Shown here: positions 1 to 11,586 of the stretch, one piece after another
Layout of the letters: the number at the start of each line of letters is the position of its first letter
Numbering within the stretch: position 1 is the first letter of the stretch
NCBI GenBank assembly: GCA_963682055.1
Contig: OY821743.1
Span: forward strand, 33,962,702-34,026,701
Length of the DNA stretch: 64,000 nt
Source of the DNA: Primula veris
Lineage: Eukaryota; Streptophyta; Magnoliopsida; Ericales; Primulaceae
Reading direction: 5' to 3'
Position numbers and translations under genes: made by a program
The notes under the pieces: generated by a model
Seen by the model: only the letters and a program-made list of their open reading frames with translations
What the model was told of the DNA's origin: nothing
Database searches by the model: none

Positions 1-2419
1 AATGAATATTAAGGAACATGAAACTGTTTCCTCTACACAACCTTAAGATTAAAATGAGCCGCTAAGCGCTAGGCCTCGGCTTGCCAGCCCAATTAAGGCT
101 AGTCATTCACTAAACTTAATTTAAATCCCTTAGTGATGTGATCATAAATTTGTGCCACTCTCTACAAGTCACATCGCCTCTAGTTCGTCGGTGTATCTCT
201 CTCTCTTTATGGTTGCCGCTTTCTGGCTATGTACACATGTCGAGTATAACGGATCGCCAGCCTACATTCTTCTCATAGTAATTGATGGGCCAAATTTAAT
301 TTTTACACTATTTTATTTTTTCTTACTTGTATTGATGGGAAAACAAAATTAATTTTTATTCAAGACATCCCGCCAAATAAAAAAGACTTGGGCCAGCTCT
401 TGTTATAATCTGATATCATAGCGGGCATAGTGATGTTGACATCATCTACACCCATTTGATATGTCCGTTCATAAGACCCTTAAAATGTCGGGCCACGAGC
501 GAAGGTGGGTGTTAGAGTATATTATCACACATCGACTAGATAATAATCGAGTCTGTGATTTATAAAGAGTTGCTCATACTTAACATTACGAGGTCTTTTA
601 ATGGTAAAATATATGAGGTTTAACAGCTCTGCACACTAGTCACTACCACCTGAACCTAACCACTCCGCTCCCCTACTACTGGCCAGTGACTCCACTCCCT
701 TACTGTCTGTCTAGCACACCTCCACAGTTCCACCATCCTATTCATATGAAGATGCATATGTGTAGGGGTTTATAAACACTGAACAAATATAATGGATTTC
801 ACAAAACCAAACGAATCATAAACCGAACTAGACTGTTTCTCATTTGGCTTGGTTCTACAAATTAATTCGATTTATAAGTCAGTAATTAATCCAATCTAGT
901 TTGGTTGGTTTGCGGTTTTAGTGACCAAACCAAACCGATTACGTACGCATATATTAGTTTTTTATACAAATAATTATATACATATATCTATATGTATTTT
1001 TATAAATTTGATGTATTATGTATTTATAATTTAAAAATATGTGTAAGGCTGCTCCAAGATTAAATTTGAGTGTTTCTTTGTATAAGAACAATTTTATGGA
1101 TCGTAAATCATACTTTTTTTTTCATCAACGTTTAAAAACAACCAAGCCAAACCGAATGTGATTGGTTTGGTTCGGTTTCAATTTTAGTCTGCATCAATAT
1201 TACAAAATGCGCAAGACGGTAAGGGCAGCCTAAAGCCTACTTGTGCCTAGGCTAGCCCATGCTTGAAGATTTATTTTTGGAAGGAAAAAAAAACTTGAAA
1301 AATATATAGTTCTGACCGTTTGTAAACCATTACAATTAGCTTTTTGAATTCCAAATAATACAAATTACAAAAAAAAAATTGAATTTTGATTTAGCCTTTT
1401 ACCCTTAGAAAAAAAGCTTTGCTGAAAAAGCCTTACGTACCGCCCTTTGACGTCCTAATAGGCTTAAGCCACCTAGTTTAGCATAATTAAGGCTAATCAT
1501 ACCTAAGTAGGCCTAATTGCGTCTTAACCAAAATTTTGCCTAATTTCCTAACCCTGGCATTAAGTCAAGCTGTCCACGATAGTCTTGAGCCTAGGCGGCA
1601 TCTAGGCGGTGCGTGAACAGACCTTTTCGAACACCGCTTTGCATACAAAATACAAATATGGCATATATCTAATTATTTGCGTGATTTCATGTGATAGTTA
1701 TGTAATTTCTCACTGAGCCACAGACTTAGCGACCAAATCAGAAATTTCTAATGTGCATAAATAGTTCTTACTGTCTCTATTAAGTACGGATGAGTAAATA
1801 ATTGGATAAATATTGTCAATTGTATTCAAAATATTTCTGCCATTTTTTTTTTTTTAATTTGTCTAAACTACAATTTTCTTTTAATAAGATTGGATCAAAC
1901 TGGTGATAATAAACGTTGAACCAAACCTCGTGCTTGAAGACTCAATCCCGAGCTCTTTCACATGACAAGTTGTAATCTCAAATTCTTAAAGCAAAAAAAA
2001 AGAAAAAAAATTCATTAAACAAACACAATTGACCGGTCTAATGCGTGCGAATATTCGATAATTGCGTCCAAATTGTTAGTATTTCGTAGATATCTTAGTA
2101 CACGCCCTATTTAATTACTTAATCTATCCCTTTTTATAATTTTTTAACTTGATGCATGTGAGAAAGGGTTGAATCTATAGTTGGGTGCATGATTCCTAAA
2201 CTATTAAGAAAAATTTATAATTAATTACAAATGGAGCATAAGTTGGTGCTTAGTACGTAAGTAGTGTAATATAACCGCATGTATATCTTATGTGTATTAG
2301 TTGTGAGATAACCCTAATATTACCCTAATGTCTCCTATCAATTCTAAAAATGGATTCAGACGTATCTTTAGCATTGCTACTGCAATCTTTGTTAATTTAT
2401 CTTTTGTCCATTGTTTAGC
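1..2419. other. AT-rich noncoding flank with decayed repeats
   Basis: No convincing gene is visible; the open frames are short and AT-driven. Patches rich in AACCGAA/TTCGGTT words occur at about 800-960 and 1110-1190, and CCTAGG/GGCCTA words recur at about 1230-1620. Both look like relics of dispersed repeats, but I could not find clean ends or target duplications. Confidence 0.5.
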
Positions 2420-2612
2420 CACTATAAAAAAATACTCAAATAACGACGGGATTAATAACGGTATTTTTTGTTACGAGCTTATTAGCGACGGTTTTTATGA
2501 CGGTTTTGTGACAGTATAGTCAATTTGCGCCAGATTTGTGACAACTTTTTAAATTAGTGACAGGTTTGTGACAGCTTTTGACTCTCACTAAATCAAATAT
2601 TATTTTGTAGTG
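2420..2612. mobile_element. CACTA-type MITE, copy 1
   Basis: A 193-bp noncoding unit begins with CACTATAAAAAAATAC and ends with its imperfect inverted counterpart ATTATTTTGTAGTG. The interior contains several TTTGTGACAG words. It closely matches the copy at 49512-49702 along its whole length in the same orientation. Flanking trinucleotides are AGC and AGT, an imperfect 3-bp target duplication. CACTA ends and 3-bp duplications are typical of the CACTA (En/Spm) superfamily, so this is inferred to be a nonautonomous member. Confidence 0.75.
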
Positions 2613-5491
2613 AGTATTCAGACGCAATTTTTTTCAACTTTGATAACTATCGTTTATGAGTGGTGCAAAAATATACATCAATTACTAAATTAAGTTAAAT
2701 AAAAAGTATGGAGTGCTAAATCATCGTTTTAAACATATTTTAGTGAAAATAAATAGTTAAAAATTGAAAAAATCATAATTTTAAAAATTATGGGGTATCG
2801 TCGTCCCCGATGGTCTGCATTTAACTTCTGATAGTTCCTAGTTTAGGTGTTCAACTCAATTTTCCAACCGGCAGTTTCAAAACACGTATATAAAAATGTA
2901 GAGGTGAACCATACTTTTGAAAGTCTTTGTACTAGAAAAGAAATAAAATATAGTATAATTGTAATTCGTAATGTACAACTCATTTGACAATAGAATATGA
3001 CTTAAAACGATGTTTCTCTCTCGGCCATATTATCAAGAACTACTAAATGTAATCCTTAACCCAAAAAAGTAAAAGAAAAGAAAGTTAAATTAATTCACAA
3101 AGATGACGTGAGGTGGAATCTTTACATGCTTGAGTTAGATTAATAAATTAAATCACCTAGGGCTTTGCCCAATCTCGTTTGTCTTGTCTAATTTTAAATC
3201 AATTTATTGTTTCCAAATCAACATTAAGAAATCATAAGGCAATAAGACAAGAAAGAGTCGTAATTGTGAAGTGATTAACATTTTTGTAGTATTTCCGTAA
3301 TATATATTGATGAAGGTGTTATAGGGTGTAAATTTCGAAAGAAACTACTACTAAAGTCTGATCTAGTAGGTAAATTGTTGATGCACGCCATTAGCATGGC
3401 ACAAACTCCAAACAGTGACAACTACAAGTCTATAACCAAGAATTAATTAAAGAACACGATTAATTTTTCCGAAAATTAATTATTGTAGTTTGTACTTGAG
3501 CCTTGAACACAAGTTGGAGCTTTAAATCTCAAATTAATGAGTCAGATACTTTGTTTTTCTCATTTAACTTTTGAGTGTCTTTTTTGTATGAGTGGGTTAA
3601 TTTTTTTAAAAGCTGAGTGGATACGGTTGTATTTTATCCAAAAATAAGCTACTTTTCCTAAATTATTCAACCAAAACTAGTCTCGACACCAATATCTCAA
3701 GCCAGGTATAGTTGTCAACAAACGAATAGCTCATTAGCAAAACAAACTACTCCTATAATTATATATTGAGATTATAAACGTCTTACTACCTAGTATTTCT
3801 CATGATTCACGATTAGCATTTGTTTCCTATGAAAAGATAAAAAAATTAATGATCACTACTGATCCTATGTTTTAAGGTGGACTTTCTTAACTGTACATTT
3901 TAACATTTTATAGTGTACTATTGCGCTCAAAACAATGAGTTCAATCCTTTTCCATTTACTTGTAATTCTTGTGAACATTCTAAAATGTGTCGGAATAACG
4001 TGCCCAGAGTTTTGTAAGTTGTAGTACTAACTAGTTTGTAACCATCTAGTTAATTATTTGTACATATTTAACAGCTATTGCTAGTGAGTTCAAAAAGAGG
4101 ATGAAAAGACGAGGCTACGAAATATACACTTGATTCACCTAAAGAACATCATGACAAACTAACTTATGAATTGCTCTATTAATTTGGTGGTTAAGTATCT
4201 GAGTTTATTCCTTGCAAGCCTAAAAAGTTAATTAGGCTTTTAAGCGCACATCTAGGTCATTGAGGTTCAGTTTTATTGTATTAATATCTCCCGTCTATTT
4301 GTCGAGGTGCTCATAAGTTGGCCGACTACCATAGTTTCAGTAATACAGCGATGATGGTCATTTCCGCGTTCAAGGCATATTCTGCAAAACATTAGCTTTG
4401 GGGGCATATTTTATCTGGCTTAATTTTTTTGCCAACTTATATACATAGTTGCCGATAACGGGAGCGGGAAATGGGCAATGTGAAATGTAGAAAAAAACTA
4501 CTAATATTTACACCTGAAAGAGTGAAGAGGAAAGCACGGTTTTTTAAATGAAAAACGAGTTTCCCGGTAACTATATATACAGTAAAATATACTCGAGGTT
4601 ATTATTGGCTATACACTATCTTCTACTTTTATAAAATATATCATTCTTTTGGCGATGAAGCATAGAATGCCTATCGAGCTACGGGTCAAGTACATGGCCT
4701 CTTGTTTAGAGGCATCCATAATGTCTATCTCTTTACTTATTCTAAAATATTCACACAATACATTATTCGAATAGAGATAGATATTATGGATGCCTCATCT
4801 TTTCCGTCACAAGGTGTTTTGCAGATTTCCATTAAAGATTGCTATTATGGCCGTAAAATCGTATCTTAGAGATCGAAATTGACTTATATAAACCTCTGGT
4901 TAATTTTACCCATCGCGATTGTGGAGAAGAATCAATTGTATATCTTTAATTAATAATTGCATTATACGCGTTCAGATTAATAAGAGCCAGATGATTATAC
5001 GCGTTCAGATTTTAACATTAATGCTAAGTTTTCATTAAAAATGTTACTATTTCTTAAAGAAATAGTTTGGACATCCGTTCTTGCTGATATGGTAAATAAA
5101 TTAGGCAGTACAATTCTTGGTAAATTGGTCTTTTGTTTATTCGGAGTTATATTATTAGCCTTATAAAATTTCTAAATTTGACCAACATACAAAAAGGTAA
5201 CGGAAGGGTTGAGACATGTGCCTTTAGATTGGGACACTCTGTTACTCTTGTTAAAAAATTAAAAAGTGGTAGGACTCAAAAAAGCACTTTCGGTTGATGT
5301 TCGGATATCAACGTAGGTCTATTTATAAACAATAATTCGTGCATATGATGTATTCATGCAAAAAAATAAAAATATAGTATGCTTAGTTTAATTCTCATAC
5401 ATTGACCTAGTGTTTTTTTTGTGGAAAATGATGCAGAATACAAGATGATCATAGACTGGTACAGAACAGTTTAACTACTCAAGTCACAATT
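2613..5491. other. Noncoding AT-rich intergenic DNA
   Basis: I see no gene. All frames are short, and the only distinct structure is the hairpin at 4709-4796, listed separately. The stretch ends at the solo LTR. Confidence 0.5.
4709..4796. repeat. Inverted repeat, 24-bp arms
   Basis: Arm 4709-4732 and arm 4773-4796 are reverse complements with one mismatch (arm core GAGGCATCCATAATG), separated by a 40-bp AT-rich loop. It could be a small MITE remnant or a transcribed hairpin. No target duplication was identified. Confidence 0.6.
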
Positions 5492-6184
5492 TGGCGAGGG
5501 AATGTCGACACCCCCTTGTCCGAGGCAATACCGTCATCACATCATGCTATCCGGTTCTGTCAAACATAGGCCACGCATCACCCCGGATCTGGAGAGACCG
5601 GCATGTGATCACGCCGGTCTAGAGAAGCGTGTCGAGTACGCTTTCCCAATTAATGTTGCTGCTCCCTTGGGGGACCCTTCATGTGTTTCATCGACGTGGC
5701 CCAATCACAGACCAGCCCTCTGGGCCCCGGCAAAAGACAATACCCTTGTCAGAGTCATAAATGACCTGACGCCGTTGGATCAACACTTGACAGTACAGTG
5801 ATCAAAGGGCTAATACACCTCTGATCACACTATAAATACCCCCACTAATACCACTTAGAGGGGGGACACAGAAAGACAGAGAGGAGAGATAAAGCTTAAA
5901 CAACCCGGACCTCTAGAATACTACCCGTGATACCTGACGCCACGACTTGTAACCGGCACGATCGCTCACCCTTAACTATATTCCTACCTTCAGTCTATAC
6001 CAATACTGACTTGACCGTTGGAGAGGGAAAACCTGGTATCAACCCCGGGCCCCTGTTCGTTTCTTGTGCAGATAGGAAGAGCACCTCGCCATCGAAGGAG
6101 ACACAAACCACTTCGGACATTTCGAAAGATCGGAGCCGACGCGAATTGATTTAGCCGAGTTTGGGAAGAAAATCAGGCTCGCCA
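5492..6184 (+). mobile_element. Solo LTR, same Ty3/gypsy family as element 1
   Basis: This 693-bp segment starts TGGCGAGGG and ends GGCTCGCCA. It is flanked by a perfect 5-bp duplication, CAATT (5487-5491 and 6185-6189). It matches, in opposite orientation and clearly diverged, the LTRs of element 1. It holds a TATA box (CTATAAATACC, near 5830) and a purine-rich stretch after it, as expected of an LTR promoter. No internal domain is attached, so it probably arose by LTR-LTR recombination. Short open frames inside it (for example 5502-5801) are not genes. Confidence 0.93.
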
Positions 6185-6478
6185 CAATTGAATTCGATTA
6201 GCCCAGAACTTTAAAATATAATTTTCCAAATAATTTCGCTCTATTGCTTTTACGAAATAGCTTAAACTATAAATCATACAATCGTCGACGCTTACTCAAT
6301 ACAATGATTGATGAGCTTAAGCTTCTACAAACAGTACTAAACGATCCACTAATATAGTATCATCCAGCGTGTTGTTAATTCGCATAAAATTTCACAAACA
6401 AACATCAAGTCGCATCCTCTCTTTTTTGGTAAATAAGTAATATTAGCAATTATTCGATCTTGTAAAGATGTTATAGTG

Positions 6479-6483
6479 TTATA
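6479..6483. repeat. Target-site duplication of element 1 (TTATA)
   Basis: TTATA lies immediately left of the left LTR and is repeated exactly at 17909-17913, right after the right LTR. A 5-bp duplication fits retroviral-type integrase. It also shows that the whole 6484-17908 segment inserted as one unit. Confidence 0.95.
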
Positions 6484-7167
6484 TGGCGGGCCTAATTTTA
6501 TTCCTAGGCTCGGCTTATATATCTCGCGTTGGCTCCGATCTTCCGAGGTGGTCAGGTAGGCTCCGGCGGTCAGGTCGTCTTCGTGCCTGCACAAGGAACG
6601 AACAGGGGCCCGGGATTGTTGCCGGGTTTTCCCTCTCCGACGATCAAGTCAGTATCGATGTTAACTGAAAGTAGGAATATAATAAAGGGCGAGGGACCGG
6701 GCCGGTTACAGATCGGTGTATCGAGTGGTACAGATAGTGTTCAGGTGGTCCGGGTTGTTTAAGCTTTATCTCTCCTCTCTCTATTTGTGCGTCCCCCTCT
6801 AAGTAGGATTAGGGGGGGTATTTATAGTGAGGTTCAGAGGGGTATTAACCCTTGGATCACTGTACTGTGAGATGCTGATCCAACGGCGTTAGGTCATTTA
6901 TGACTCTGACAAGAGTACTGTCCTTACCCGGGGCCCACATGAGGTGTCTTGTGATTGGGCCACGTCGGTGAAACGTCAGCAGGGTCCCCCAAGGGAGCAG
7001 CAGCATTAATTGGGGAATCGTACTCGACACGCTTCTCTGGGCCGGCCTCAGCACGGCTCGGCCCTCCCAATCCGGGGCGTCGCATCATTCAGGGTTGATG
7101 AGGCCCGGACGGCCCGCTTTGGGGGTGTTATTACCCCGGACGAGGGGATGCCGACATTCCCTCGCCA
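6484..7167 (-). repeat. 3' LTR of element 1
   Basis: This 684-bp repeat starts TGGCGGGCC and ends CCCTCGCCA on the plus strand. It matches 17226-17908 except for about three substitutions and one base in a G run. Read on the minus strand it carries a TATA motif (CTATAAATACC, RC near 6820). It is the 3' LTR because gag-pol runs leftward. Confidence 0.95.
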
Positions 7168-7181
7168 ACAGCTCCCTGTCC
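7168..7181 (-). other. Possible polypurine tract of element 1
   Basis: On the minus strand the bases just before the 3' LTR read GGACAGGGAGCTGT, which is purine-rich but interrupted. Its position matches where plus-strand DNA synthesis would be primed. It is weak as a polypurine tract. Confidence 0.3.
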
Positions 7182-7289
7182 GGAGTCGTTGCTAATGATG
7201 AGGTCGGCGAGGATCTCATATCGTTACGGGGGCTCCGGTCATTTCGTCTTCATGTTCGGCAGTCTAGAGGTACCTCGGCGTGGCTCGTC

Positions 7290-7570
7290 TCTTGATACGT
7301 GTCCAACCATCCGTGGATTTCTTACACGTGGAGCATGCCAGTTTTGTAATTTTGAGGCGCTGCCTGTCTTTTCAGTCTCTTCGATGTCATTAATGCTAAA
7401 ACGGCTGAAAGACGACACTTGGCAGACGACCTCTCCTTGCCGCACACGTGGAAGGCGTGGGTTGGGTGGCGGCTGTCATTTGTGGGAGTTCGCGCAATGA
7501 GCCGTCGCGTCTTTTCACCTTCTGGTTAATGTCTTTTCACCTTCCATTAGGGGCCTATAAATACCCTCAT
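7290..7570 (+). promoter_or_regulatory. Putative promoter of the element 1 antisense gene
   Basis: A good TATA box, TATAAATA, sits at 7556-7563, about 130 bp upstream of the ATG at 7691, and is followed by a CT-rich leader typical of plant 5' UTRs. Upstream are three ACGTG-core sites: 7297-7304 (ACGTGTCC), 7324-7331 (ACACGTGG) and 7444-7451 (ACACGTGG), of the G-box/ABRE type bound by bZIP factors. This promoter is inside the element, separate from the LTR, and faces the opposite way. Activity is inferred. Confidence 0.6.
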
Positions 7571-7690
7571 TGAAATTCATTTTTCACTTTCTCACTCTCT
7601 CTCTAAAATTTTCACAGCAAACCATTCTCTCTCTCATCCTCCACCCTTAGCAAATTTCATCTTCGAACACTTAAGCCAAAAAAAAAGAAG

Positions 7691-10362
7691 ATGGTTATTA
7701 AACACGGAGCCGGCAAAGGCCCAATGGTTGCGCCCCAACCCCGGCGCTTGGCCATTATGGAGAATTCCTTGCCATTCCGGGCAATGACTCTGGATCCAAA
7801 CCTGACCGTGGCTTCGAACGATAATAGCATTATGGTGAGGCTGCATGGGCCCGACCTCGACGAGTTCCGACAGCTTTGTGGGATCAGTGAGGACTTCAGG
7901 CTCCGGAAGTTCCAAAGTGTTGATGAGGTAAACGGGATCGTGGCTGATCCCAAAAAGATGGTGACCCTCTCCCTTTCCACACTCATGTATGGGGGAACTG
8001 ACCTCCCCATCCCGGAGCTGCTGGCGGAGTTGTGCGCTTGGACGCAAACTCTCCCGTGCCAGTGGCCACTACAGGCACACCGCATATGCGCCGGGATGGA
8101 GGCCCTGAACGTCTTATTGGGGCCGATCCTCCCGGAACCTTTAGGGCTGAGGGAGTTGTTAGCTTGTTACGAGTTTCTGCAGACTGAGCCGAGCTCTCAG
8201 TCCAAGAGCAGGCAACCTTATCTGCGATGCCGGTCCCATAACCAGTTAATCACGGGTAACTCCGATTCGAATCGGGGTTACACGCAAGACGTGATAGTGG
8301 TTGAAGGGCACTGGCTCTGCCGCGACGACCTAGTTCTTCCACCCCGGCCGGGAAGGGTCCTTAGCACTAAGGAGAACAAATTCACGGTGGCTGCGAAGGT
8401 AGGAGGCCTAGGCGAGCCCAACGTCGGGTCGTTGGAAGTGGCCCTTAATTGGTGGGGTCCCGATGGGACCGACGCGGGGGCGCGCGATGCTGAGCGCCTC
8501 CTGATCTGTGGCTCCCCTACAAGCTGCAAGGGAAACGGGTTCATCTGGCCACACAGGACCTTCTGTCCTGTGGGGTACTCCAGGGAGAGATGGGAAAAGG
8601 AGAAGGGTTTGGAGTCGACCCTCCCTCCCAAGGTAGAGGAAGCCGATGTTGTGGCGGTGCCTGTGGTGAAGAGGGTGGCGAGGCCGAAGCCGAAGTCAGG
8701 CAGCAAGGCGAAGGCCATGACTGTGGTCTCTTTCGCCCCTGCATCAGCCGGAGTCCTCTGGGAGACCCGGCCGGATGGTACCATCCTCCACTATAGGGAG
8801 GGACCGGATGGTACCCGGGCCTACATAGACCAGCATGGGAAGCCTCTGACAGAGGTTCCCCCTTTGAGGTCTTCGGATCCCACCAAGGGAAGTCCCCTCC
8901 CCTTGGAAGATAGCTCTGCTGAGGCCGAAACTACCGGCCCGGGTTTGGGTACCTCGCGGACCCTGGTACGTTGCTTCTATGTTTTCCTTGGATTTTTCTT
9001 TTTGCACTTAGAAAAAATTACAAAATCTGGCTAACTCCTTTCTCATTTGTCTTACGTAGGTGGTTCGTTCTGACGAGGAGGAGGAGGAAGAGGTGGTTCC
9101 TGCTGAGGGTGGGGATGAAGTCGAGGAGCCCGAGCCCGAGGTCGTTGAAAAAGAGGTCAACGAAGCCGTTAAAGAGGGGGCGGTCGAGGCAGGGGATGAA
9201 GAAGTGGTGGAGGTGGCCCCTGCTGATGCTAAGGCGAAGGCCTTGGAGAGGTTGGGAGGCTTGGCGGGGCAATTGAGGCGCGAACGAGCCGCTCGTAAAG
9301 CCGAAATTGCCGAGGCTGCCAAGAGAAAGAGGGGGGAGGCGAAGGCCCCTCGTGATGCAAAGAAGGCCCGTGCCGGGGAATCTGAGCCGCGGGAGGACGC
9401 CGGGCCACTCCCGAAGCCTAGGGAGCCCGTGGTTGTAGGTGAAGAGCGAGCGGTGTCAACCGCTCAGGCAAAGGGTCCAGTGCCAAGTGTTTCGGGCTCA
9501 AGCTCAAGCTGCGGCTCGCCATCGCAACGGATGCCTGTTCAGACCCCGGAAGAGGTTAAAGCGATGACTGGGGTGCGGAGCATAATGGAGGGCCACCCCT
9601 CTGCCGGCCTGCTTGCCCTGGCCGCGCTCCAACAGCAAACCGTCGAGGCAGACCACCGCGGTCGCGACCTCGCCTCCGCCATGAAGACGGCCATGGCCAT
9701 GATCCCTCAGGTAAATTGCTGTTTCTCGTCTATTTCTTAGTGATATTTGTTTCTTTCTTAAATTTTTACTAAGTATTTCTCTTCTTCTGTAGGCCTATTT
9801 AACAATGAACCAGTATGTCTACCAGCAAGGGCAACTGGTGAGGTCGTGGGCTTCGAAGGCCGAGGCCAGTGCTAAGCAGGCCGAAGACGCTCTAAAGAAG
9901 GCGGAGGGGGCCCGAATAAGGGCAGAGAGGGCCGAGGGCCTCGTGGAATCCTTGGAAGCTCGGCGAGCTGAGGCCGCGAAGGCCGGTGCTGAGGCCGAGG
10001 AGCGTGAACGAGCCGCTGTTACGGCTCTGAAGGAGGCTGAAGCAAGCTTGGCCGACAAGGTGAAGGCCGCAGTTGAGGCCGCTGAGGCAGGGATGGCTGA
10101 TAAGGTGAAGGCTGCGGTTCAAGCCGCCGAGGCGGAGATGAGCGCCGCCTTGGAACTATCAACACAGAAGGACTTTAATTCCTTCTACGTTGATGGCTGG
10201 TCTGAGGCAGCGGCTTTCATGAGGGCGGGACCGGATCATCCGGTGTGGAATATAGAAAACATCTTGGTTCCCGTCCCCTCTGCTCCCATTCCCGAGGTGG
10301 TTCCCTTAACCCCTCGAGCCCTCTCGGAGGATGAAGATGATGGTGATGAGGGGGCATCTTAG
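7691..10362 (+). CDS. Antisense three-exon accessory gene of element 1
   Basis: The proposed structure is exons 7691-8965, 9060-9710 and 9793-10362 (425 + 217 + 189 codons, 831 aa). Both introns are phase 0 with strong sites (CTG|GTACGT...ACGTAG|G and CAG|GTAAAT...CTGTAG|G), and the frame stays open through all three exons. Exon 1 encodes a globular domain with a WWGP motif at about 254-257 and a Lys/Arg-rich stretch near 325-340. Exon 2 begins with an acidic Glu run and later has a KRKR-type basic cluster, NLS-like. Exon 3 is Ala/Glu/Lys-rich with heptad character and an acidic tail. A TATA box lies upstream, and AATGAA/polyA-like sequence follows near 10430-10450. It runs against gag-pol. 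Antisense extra ORFs are known in Tat-lineage elements, and the domain resembles what databases call putative gypsy-type transposon protein (Transposase_28). Function is unknown. Confidence 0.8.
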
Positions 10363-10589
10363 GGCTTCTGTAGTTCTCTATTTTTGTTTTTGATGTAATC
10401 TTCTTTCTACACTTTAGCTTGTAATAGCTCCTTATGAAATGAAAAACAATTTTGGATTTGTCTTTTGTTCTTGTCCTTATCTCTGCTGTGTGTTTATTCA
10501 TTGTATACATGCTCCCAAATGAGGGTGCCCTTATGCCTCAGTGTTGGGGCACTCATTTTATATACATAACAATTCGAGTTGGCACGTGT

Positions 10590-11489
10590 AGAAACGCTTG
10601 TAAAATTTAAATGAACTGAAAAATCCAAGTAAATATGAACCGGGGTGCCGTATAGGCTCGTGTTCTGAAACACTTGGAGAAAATTTAAATGAACTGAAAA
10701 ATTCAAGTAAATATGAACCGGGGTGCCGTATAGGCTCGTGTTCTGAAACGCTTGTAAAATTTAAATGAACTGAAAAATTCAAGTAAATATGAACCGGGGT
10801 GCCGTATAGGCTCGTGTTCTGAAACACTTAGAGAAAATTTAAATGAACTGAAAAATTCAAGTAAATATGAACCGGGGTGCCGTATAGGCTCGTGTTCTGG
10901 AACACTTGGAGAAAATTTAAATGAACTGAAAAATTCAAGTAAATATGAACCGGGGTGCCGTATAGGCTCGTGTTCTGAAACACTTGGAGAAAATTTAAAT
11001 GAACTGAAAAATTCAAGTAAATATGAACCGGGGTGCCGTATAGGCTCGTGTTCTGAAACACTTAGAGAAAATTTAAATGAACTGAAAAATTCAAGTAAAT
11101 ATGAACCGGGGTGCCGTATAGGCTCGTGTTCTGGAACACTTGGAGAAAATTTAAATGAACTGAAAAATTCAAGTAAATATGAACCGGGGTGCCGTATAGG
11201 CTCGTGTTCTGAAACACTTGGAGAAAATTTAAATGAACTGAAAAATTCAAGTAAATATGAATCGGGGTGCCGTATAGGCTCGTGTTCTGAAACACTTAGA
11301 GAAAATTTAAATGAACTGAAAAATTCAAGTAAATATGAACCGGGGTGCCGTATAGGCTCGTGTTCTGGAACACTTGGAGAAAATTTAAATGAACTGAAAA
11401 ATTCAAGTAAATATGAACCGGGGTGCCGTATAGGCTCGTGTTCTGAAACACTTAGAGAAAATTTAAATGAACTGAAAAATTCAAGTAAA
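10590..11489. repeat. 78-bp tandem array with 234-bp higher-order repeat
   Basis: About 11 copies of a 78-bp unit, each with the core GGGGTGCCGTATAGGCTCG, lie between the 3' ends of gag-pol and the antisense gene. From about 10823 rightward the variants (CTTAGAG, GGAACACTTGG, GAAACACTTGG) cycle in threes, giving a 234-bp higher-order repeat. Because 78 is a multiple of three, long open frames appear on the minus strand; these are repeat artefacts. Tandem arrays in the 3' untranslated region are known in Tat/Ogre elements and can seed satellite DNA. Confidence 0.93.
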
Positions 11490-11586
11490 CATAAGTAACA
11501 GTTTTCATTTATAAAGCCCACAGGCATAAATACATCGTCTTCTTATGTACATCAAAACGCAAAAATAGAGCCCTAAAAGCGGAGCC

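Noticed and set aside
5502..5801. 99-codon frame in GC-richer DNA
   Set aside because: It lies wholly within the solo LTR and its match in the element 1 LTRs is on the other strand and broken.
10590..11489. CRISPR-like regularly repeated array
   Set aside because: Units are contiguous with no unique spacers, and the context is a plant retrotransposon. The same holds for 57212-58073.
10703..11527. Long minus-strand frame encoding a repeated 26-aa peptide
   Set aside because: The 78-bp tandem unit is divisible by three, so frames stay open by arithmetic. Several frames are open at once and no promoter or start context supports a gene.
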